The position numbers were made by a program, and so were the translations under genes. The notes under the pieces are model-generated. The model did not search any database. It saw nothing but the letters and a program-made list of their open reading frames with translations, and had not been told where the DNA came from. From a virus, in the IMG/VR virus record IMGVR_UViG_3300015262_000001, positions 164,598 to 228,597 of that record: DNA of 64,000 nucleotides; one strand, 5' to 3'. Below, in pieces: positions 59,474-64,000 of the stretch. Numbering within the stretch: the first letter of the stretch is position 1; every line of letters begins with the position of its first letter.

Positions 59474-60532
59474 TTACCCTTTGGTTTCTACGCTGCTTTC
59501 AACAATGGCAGTATGCGAGTTGTAGACTTTAAACAGCAGGGTCTCCAGCGCTTTAATGCCGGCCATGCTGTTACGCACAATCTCTTGCAGACTGCCGGTG
59601 AGTTGTTTGGCAACTGCCTCGTTGTTTACTTCAACCGTATTGGCGAATTCCAAGCTGTTGTTGAGGCCCTTAATGATCACACTCTCCAGATCAGTCGATT
59701 TCTCGATTGTACCCTGGAAGACAGTGTTCATATTAGTCAACTCTTTAGCCAGCGCACGGGTAGTGGTTTCGCTGCTGATAAAGCCGGCGTTCTTATCGGA
59801 TTCCAGCAGATCAGGATCGGCCTTCAGCGACAGCTTACCGTGAGCAGTGATAGACACGTAGGTGCCACCCACAAACAACGCTGGGTCCTTACCGAAGATG
59901 GTCACGAGTGAAGCATGGTGAGTCTTGAAGAGCTTCTCCAGATCTTCCTTGCCCTTGCTCAGTTGACCTTTGCTGATGTAGACCGATTCAGCTGCCTTGA
60001 GTGTCTTCTTGATCTCTTCGATGTACTTAACAGCCTTTGCATTAGCCGCTTTCCAATCGTCCCCAGCCTTGTTCATCCAGTCCAGGTTGGCAGGAATCTT
60101 GGCCTTGCTGGCCCACACACTGGTATAACCAGCAGGGTAATGCGTGAAGTGTTTCTTGACCCCGTTTTTGTCTAACTTCTCGAGGAGGTTTTTGTTCTTG
60201 CGAGCGGCAACTTCTTTCTTGCCAGTAAAGAAGCTGAACACCCACTTGAAAAAGTTCTTCACAGCGGTAATCAAAGAACCTATCATGTCCTTAATCCAAC
60301 TCATGAACCCTTCAGTGCCTTGAACACTGTTGAGATCCTGTTGGCGTGGGATATGCGAGAAGATGTATTGATAGTAGAGGGATTCGGTACCCGATACCTT
60401 GTCGTATTCGTCCGACAGGTCATTGACGGTGTCGTCTGTGGCATCCACAACGCTCTCAGGATTCTCGGCGTTGTAGAGTGCTTCAACAGTAGGCGTATTG
60501 ATAAAACGTCGAGCAAGCACTGGCTGCGTCAT
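59474..60532 (-). CDS. Inner-body head protein, 352 aa
   Basis: Contains KVSGTESLYY and, further on, SVQGTEGFMSWIKDMIGSL, both G-T-E sites. The second is followed by a hydrophobic amphipathic helix (VKNFFKWVFSFFTGKK) and a Lys-rich helical tail, the same order as in the other cluster members. The start at ATG 60532 (MTQPVLARRF) is preferred to ATG 60604, which would lie in the terminator region. Expected to be cut by the prohead protease and packaged with DNA; by homology of pattern, not by known sequence match. Confidence 0.75.
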   Translation of the reverse strand: MTQPVLARRFINTPTVEALYNAENPESVVDATDDTVNDLSDEYDKVSGTESLYYQYIFSHIPRQQDLNSVQGTEGFMSWIKDMIGSLITAVKNFFKWVFSFFTGKKEVAARKNKNLLEKLDKNGVKKHFTHYPAGYTSVWASKAKIPANLDWMNKAGDDWKAANAKAVKYIEEIKKTLKAAESVYISKGQLSKGKEDLEKLFKTHHASLVTIFGKDPALFVGGTYVSITAHGKLSLKADPDLLESDKNAGFISSETTTRALAKELTNMNTVFQGTIEKSTDLESVIIKGLNNSLEFANTVEVNNEAVAKQLTGSLQEIVRNSMAGIKALETLLFKVYNSHTAIVESSVETKG

Positions 60533-60584
60533 GGTGAAAGTACCTGTTAAAAAGGATATGTAACAAAACCTATAGCATCCCTTG

Positions 60585-60638
60585 AAAAAACAAAATGCGG
60601 CCATAAGACTACTAAGGGCGATTGCTCGCCCTTAGTAG
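60585..60638 (-). terminator. Intrinsic terminator after the 422-aa gene
   Basis: CTACTAAGGGCGA and TCGCCCTTAGTAG form a perfect stem around TTGC (60609-60638). It is followed on the minus strand by TCTTATGGCCGCATTTTG and T6. Confidence 0.85.
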
Positions 60639-60669
60639 CTACCTTACGGTGTTACAGCAACATCACGCC

Positions 60670-61938
60670 TTACAGAGCGATGTGAGCAGCAACGCAGTCC
60701 AGAGCGGCAGCAGCGCCGTTCATCATGAACTTGGTCATGCTGGTAGTCACGCTGGAAGTCGAGCTGTAAACAGCTTTAACCAGGTTAACCTGGCCATTGA
60801 CTTCCGACGCTTTGTCGCTTTCGCCAGCTTTGATGGCGTTCAGGGAACCAACAACGCGGTCACGCTCAGCAGCGCTGAAAGCCTTGGCCACTTTGGCGCT
60901 ACGCAGGTTTGCACCCATGCCACGCACGTCAGAGATCTCTTTCAGGAGAGCCGATTTGTCGTGCTTGGCTTTGACGTCGGAACCGCCGGTCAGCTTCTTG
61001 GCTTCAGGGTCTTTCATGACCACGAACTTCAGGGAGCGGGCAGCGTTGGCGGCGTCAGCCATGGTTTTGATGTCGCTGTCGACGTAGGACGCCTGGATGC
61101 GAACACCGTTGATCACGCCGATCAGGACGTCGTGGGTACCGGCTTTCTTCTCGTTGTACTTGCCGGCTGCCTTGGCATCCGACTTGATAGCCGAGATCAC
61201 GCCAGCGTAAGCCGACTTGAAGTCTTCCAGGGTGATACCGGAAACGTTCTTGCCCAGCTCGGTCAGCTTGGCGATCGCGTTCATCGAGCTTTCGAAGCCT
61301 TTAGCCTTGAAGCCGGCCAGGCCGCCTTTGGCGTAGTCGATGTACACGTTCCAGGAGCCGAGCTTGATCAGCTCTTTGACCTTGGCGCCTTCTTCCAGGC
61401 GTTTCTTCAGCTGGTCGCAACGCTTCTCGATGGCCGCGGCCTTGTCGAAGATCGACACGAAGAAGTTGATCACGCCGTTGAAGATGTGCTTGATGAACTC
61501 GATGGCCTTACGACCGTATTCCTTGATCGAGTCCATGATGCTTTCCATGCCCTGACGAGCATACATCTGAGCGGTCGAAGCGTCGGTGATGGATTCAGCA
61601 CCAACGCGGTCGCCCTGGATGTTCGCGCCCAGCTTGTTACCGAGCTTCACGCCGCGGTTGTACAGGTTGGCGAAAGCCAGGGAGTTGAAGTTGCCGGAGT
61701 TGATCAGGGATTCCATGCCTTCAACGACTTCGGTCGCTTCTTCGACAGCTTCTTCCAGGTCGTCGACCTTGGCAACCAGTTGTTCAACCTGGTTGGATTG
61801 CTCTTCGATCGCTACGGTCACTTCGGCGATTTCGGTTTTGATGACGTCTTCGACAGCGTCAACCACTGCGCCGCTACCTTCGCCGCCCAGTTCCAGATCT
61901 TCGGCGCCGGCGTACATGTCAAGAATGTTGATGGTCAT
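60670..61938 (-). CDS. Abundant inner-body head protein, 422 aa
   Basis: Strongly GC-ended uniform codons point to very high expression. The N-terminal 140 residues are acidic with a coiled coil (EEQSNQVEQLVAKVDDLEEA). Candidate cleavage sites are VVEGMESL, RVGAESITD and YARQGMESIMD. The last is followed by the amphipathic segment KEYGRKAIEFIKHIFNGVIN typical of the cluster. The remainder is Lys/Ala-rich and helical. Removal of an acidic propeptide from a basic helical mature protein would fit DNA-binding inside the head. AAGGA lies 8 bases before ATG 61938. Confidence 0.75.
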   Translation of the reverse strand: MTINILDMYAGAEDLELGGEGSGAVVDAVEDVIKTEIAEVTVAIEEQSNQVEQLVAKVDDLEEAVEEATEVVEGMESLINSGNFNSLAFANLYNRGVKLGNKLGANIQGDRVGAESITDASTAQMYARQGMESIMDSIKEYGRKAIEFIKHIFNGVINFFVSIFDKAAAIEKRCDQLKKRLEEGAKVKELIKLGSWNVYIDYAKGGLAGFKAKGFESSMNAIAKLTELGKNVSGITLEDFKSAYAGVISAIKSDAKAAGKYNEKKAGTHDVLIGVINGVRIQASYVDSDIKTMADAANAARSLKFVVMKDPEAKKLTGGSDVKAKHDKSALLKEISDVRGMGANLRSAKVAKAFSAAERDRVVGSLNAIKAGESDKASEVNGQVNLVKAVYSSTSSVTTSMTKFMMNGAAAALDCVAAHIAL

Positions 61939-61991
61939 TGCGTGTATCCTTTTTCGTTAACGAAGGAAAATTGTGTGTTTAATTAAACGGT

Positions 61992-63005
61992 TCAAGCGAA
62001 AACACCAAGCACACCATGAATGTACCTGTCGGTGTAGCTGACCACCCGAGGAGTGAATCCGCTATAGAATGCCAACGCATTGGCCTCCCCAGAGAGGATC
62101 TTCTCAGCCTCCGACATAGCGCTCGAACTAACCTTATCCAGCTTGCTCAGGTTAGAGTCGACAGACTTAACCATCTCCGACCAGCTCTTGAGAAAGCTCA
62201 AGTAACTGTCGTAAGACGACTTCAAGCGCTTATGCATAGAGTTGATCTTGTCCAGCTTATTCAACAGAGCGTTGACTTCAGACTTGGACAAAGTCACGGT
62301 TGAGCCCGCTTCGGCAGGCGCGTCACCGCCTATAACATATTTCGGAGACTTGCCGTCGCCGTAAACACATTCCCAGACCTTGCCACCTGGCAGCGCATCC
62401 GAGTACGTCGTAGTACCCTTTGAATGCGGTAACTTAAACGATGGATACTCCACAGCCTCAAACTCCTCCACAATAGCGAAGATGTTTTCAGACGATGAAG
62501 CACCCTTGAGTTTGCGGACGACGATCAGCTGTTTGTCCAGGTAACTCAGAATCTCTTTGCTGTGCTTATCCAGTGCATCCAACGAGCTCAGCAGAGTGTC
62601 CATATCATGACTGATATGGCCAATGTCGCCATTGGCAGTGATCAGAGCAATCGTGGTTTTGCTGAGGTTCAACTCATGATCCTCGATCTTGCTGAAGTTT
62701 TGCGTCAGCTTACGGATCAAGGTATCGTTGTCGCTGAAGGCACGGTACAAGCCAGCACCTGCTGCGCCAAGGGCCTTACCAAACAGGTCGATAGTTTTAC
62801 CACCAACCCACTTGCTAACTTCAAACATCCCGGAGCCAAGCTCCTTGACGCTCTCCATAAAGTCCTCGTTACCTTCAACGCGGATCTTTAGCCGATGTGG
62901 GTCATTGGCCAGTTGACGACCCAGAGCCCACAACTCATTCTCGACGCACAGCCCCTCGATACGGTTCTCCAGGCAATTGCGATACAGCTGCTTTGTACTG
63001 CTCAT
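61992..63005 (-). CDS. Inner-body head protein, 337 aa
   Basis: RVEGNEDFMESVKELGS near residue 45 is the probable processing site; V-E-G-x-E is shared with the 474-aa protein. An amphipathic Gly-rich segment follows (DLFGKALGAAGAGLYRAF). The C-terminal part is helical with Lys/Ser/Leu heptads. Short gaps to both neighbours place it in the same operon. Same inferred role as the other cluster proteins. Confidence 0.7.
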   Translation of the reverse strand: MSSTKQLYRNCLENRIEGLCVENELWALGRQLANDPHRLKIRVEGNEDFMESVKELGSGMFEVSKWVGGKTIDLFGKALGAAGAGLYRAFSDNDTLIRKLTQNFSKIEDHELNLSKTTIALITANGDIGHISHDMDTLLSSLDALDKHSKEILSYLDKQLIVVRKLKGASSSENIFAIVEEFEAVEYPSFKLPHSKGTTTYSDALPGGKVWECVYGDGKSPKYVIGGDAPAEAGSTVTLSKSEVNALLNKLDKINSMHKRLKSSYDSYLSFLKSWSEMVKSVDSNLSKLDKVSSSAMSEAEKILSGEANALAFYSGFTPRVVSYTDRYIHGVLGVFA

Positions 63006-63016
63006 GACCAGCCTCC

Positions 63017-64000
63017 TTACGGCGTGTTGGCCTTAACCGAGAGGTTCGACAGCTCGATCAAGCCATGGATAACCAAGGTCAGGTAACTGGTCAGAGCGGC
63101 CCGCAGAGTCAGCAGCTCGATCTGGTTACGACGAACGATCGACGAGAAGGCACTGAGCACCTTGTCTTTCAGTTCATCGTCCATCTGCGACTCGTAGATG
63201 CCTTTGGCAACATCGTTGTAATCGCTGTCCGCCAGCTTGTACTTATCGCCCGCTTCGAAGACCTTGCTCCATTCCTTCAACAGTTCTTTCAGGTGTTTTG
63301 CAATCACCTTGATCTGCTGAGTCGACAGGCTCTTCACTTCATTACCCAGTTTCGGGTAAATCACTTCAGAACTGTTTTCGAAACCAGTCAGCTCTTCGTT
63401 GAGGTAGATGTAGAGGAACTGCTCGACATCCTCGGGGGTGTGCATGCGGTAGTTCGGATGACTCTGACGGATGTCAATGAAGTACGCCCCGCCCATCAAC
63501 TCAACCGACTGTTTCGCAGTAACACGCCCAGTAGTGAAGTCTTTGTTTGGTTTGTTGCATTCCTTGAACGGAGTCGATGGCAACTGCGACGGCAGCATGA
63601 GAAAGCGGTCCAACCCCAGTGCCTGATCCAATCCTGCAAACCCACCGAAGTAACTCAGGGCAGCATTCATGTTGTTTTTGCTGTTCAGGTAGTAGTTGGA
63701 GCTTACAGCCGAGATAGTGCGACTCAGCTTACTGACATCACCCGTCCAGTCACCGCTGATCTGGCCGTTAACCTTAAACAGGTTAAACAGACGAGCACCC
63801 AGCAACAGGTTCTCGCGACCTTCATCAAACTTTGGAGTGGCGTCGATACCACGTTCCAGCGCATCCACGGCATCAACCAGACTGTCGTGGTTCTGAGTGA
63901 AGACGATGTACGCTTCCTTGAAACCATCGTTGATGCGGACTACCACTTCCTTGGACTTACGGAAGAAGTCACCCAGGAAGCTCTCACAGCCCATCAGACG
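63017..64000 (-). CDS. Inner-body head protein, N-terminus beyond window edge
   Basis: The frame is open through base 64000 and the upstream codons (reading LMGCES) belong to it, so the true start is outside the window. M-G-C-E-S-F-L-G at the edge resembles the processing sites of the other cluster members and is followed by an amphipathic basic helix (DFFRKSKEVVVRINDGFKEA). At least 328 residues are visible, alpha-helical in character. An ATG at 63994 could be read as a start, but it sits inside the motif and lacks a ribosome site in the visible bases. Confidence 0.7.
   Translation of the reverse strand, partial: RLMGCESFLGDFFRKSKEVVVRINDGFKEAYIVFTQNHDSLVDAVDALERGIDATPKFDEGRENLLLGARLFNLFKVNGQISGDWTGDVSKLSRTISAVSSNYYLNSKNNMNAALSYFGGFAGLDQALGLDRFLMLPSQLPSTPFKECNKPNKDFTTGRVTAKQSVELMGGAYFIDIRQSHPNYRMHTPEDVEQFLYIYLNEELTGFENSSEVIYPKLGNEVKSLSTQQIKVIAKHLKELLKEWSKVFEAGDKYKLADSDYNDVAKGIYESQMDDELKDKVLSAFSSIVRRNQIELLTLRAALTSYLTLVIHGLIELSNLSVKANTP

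Noticed and set aside
60622-61986. Plus-strand 454-codon open frame opposite the inner-body protein gene
   Set aside because: Same kind of shadow produced by the biased codons of the 422-aa gene; composition is not protein-like.
1-64000. CRISPR arrays, insertion sequences, integrase or attachment sites
   Set aside because: No spaced direct repeats, transposase or recombinase motifs were seen on either strand.

Overview
This window is a 64 kb piece of a large tailed-phage genome. It matches the phiKZ-like "jumbo" phages of Pseudomonas and relatives. The evidence is a major capsid protein with a long N-terminal propeptide, an unusually large portal protein, and a set of internal head proteins carrying G-x-E sites typical of phiKZ-type prohead protease cleavage. 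There is also a protein resembling the N-terminal part of an RNA polymerase beta subunit next to the capsid gene, and minus-strand promoters built around TATATTAC, the core of the published phiKZ early promoter. GC content is about half and genes are tightly packed. I see no tRNA genes, insertion sequences, integrase or CRISPR. The exact phage and host cannot be fixed from the sequence alone; a Pseudomonas host is an inference.

Layout. (1) 1-14.4 kb, all minus strand: an accessory and DNA-metabolism block. It holds many small unknown proteins, a 2H phosphoesterase that resembles anti-CBASS Acb1, a DHH phosphoesterase, a zinc-ribbon protein, RNase HI, an NAD-dependent DNA ligase, two adjacent minimal nucleotidyltransferase-like paralogues, and an SbcC/gp46-type ATPase. 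(2) 14.4-28.2 kb: host-attachment genes. These are a plus-strand membrane-piercing spike, then minus-strand long fibre paralogues (960, 1197 and 1186 residues), a fibre chaperone and a 642-residue collar-type fibre. (3) 28.3-30.5 kb, plus strand: a structural protein and a two-component spanin whose outer lipoprotein gene overlaps the inner one in another frame. (4) 30.5-36.1 kb, minus: a two-helix membrane protein (holin candidate) and probable virion proteins. (5) 36.1-39.1 kb, plus: the portal. (6) 39.2-49.3 kb, minus: small unknowns, a glycine-zipper protein, a 775-residue unknown, the RNAP beta-like subunit, a coiled-coil protein and the major capsid protein. (7) 49.4-51.5 kb: one unknown and, divergently, a DnaB-like helicase. 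(8) 51.6-64 kb, minus: four probable baseplate or neck proteins, then a cluster of inner-body proteins that runs off the right edge.

How it works together. The structural blocks should be late genes assembling head, portal, internal body, fibres and spike, followed by lysis. The promoter-associated small genes at 3.1, 11.8 and 41.5 kb are probably early. The left block combines replication and repair enzymes with candidate nucleotide-signal enzymes that could blunt host defences. Several small genes of 46-56 codons (3220-3360, 3948-4118, 1347-1496, 51572-51715) were found by reading intergenic DNA and are listed below. Many starts were set by Shine-Dalgarno position rather than by the longest reading frame. 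No stretch longer than 300 bases lacks a gene.
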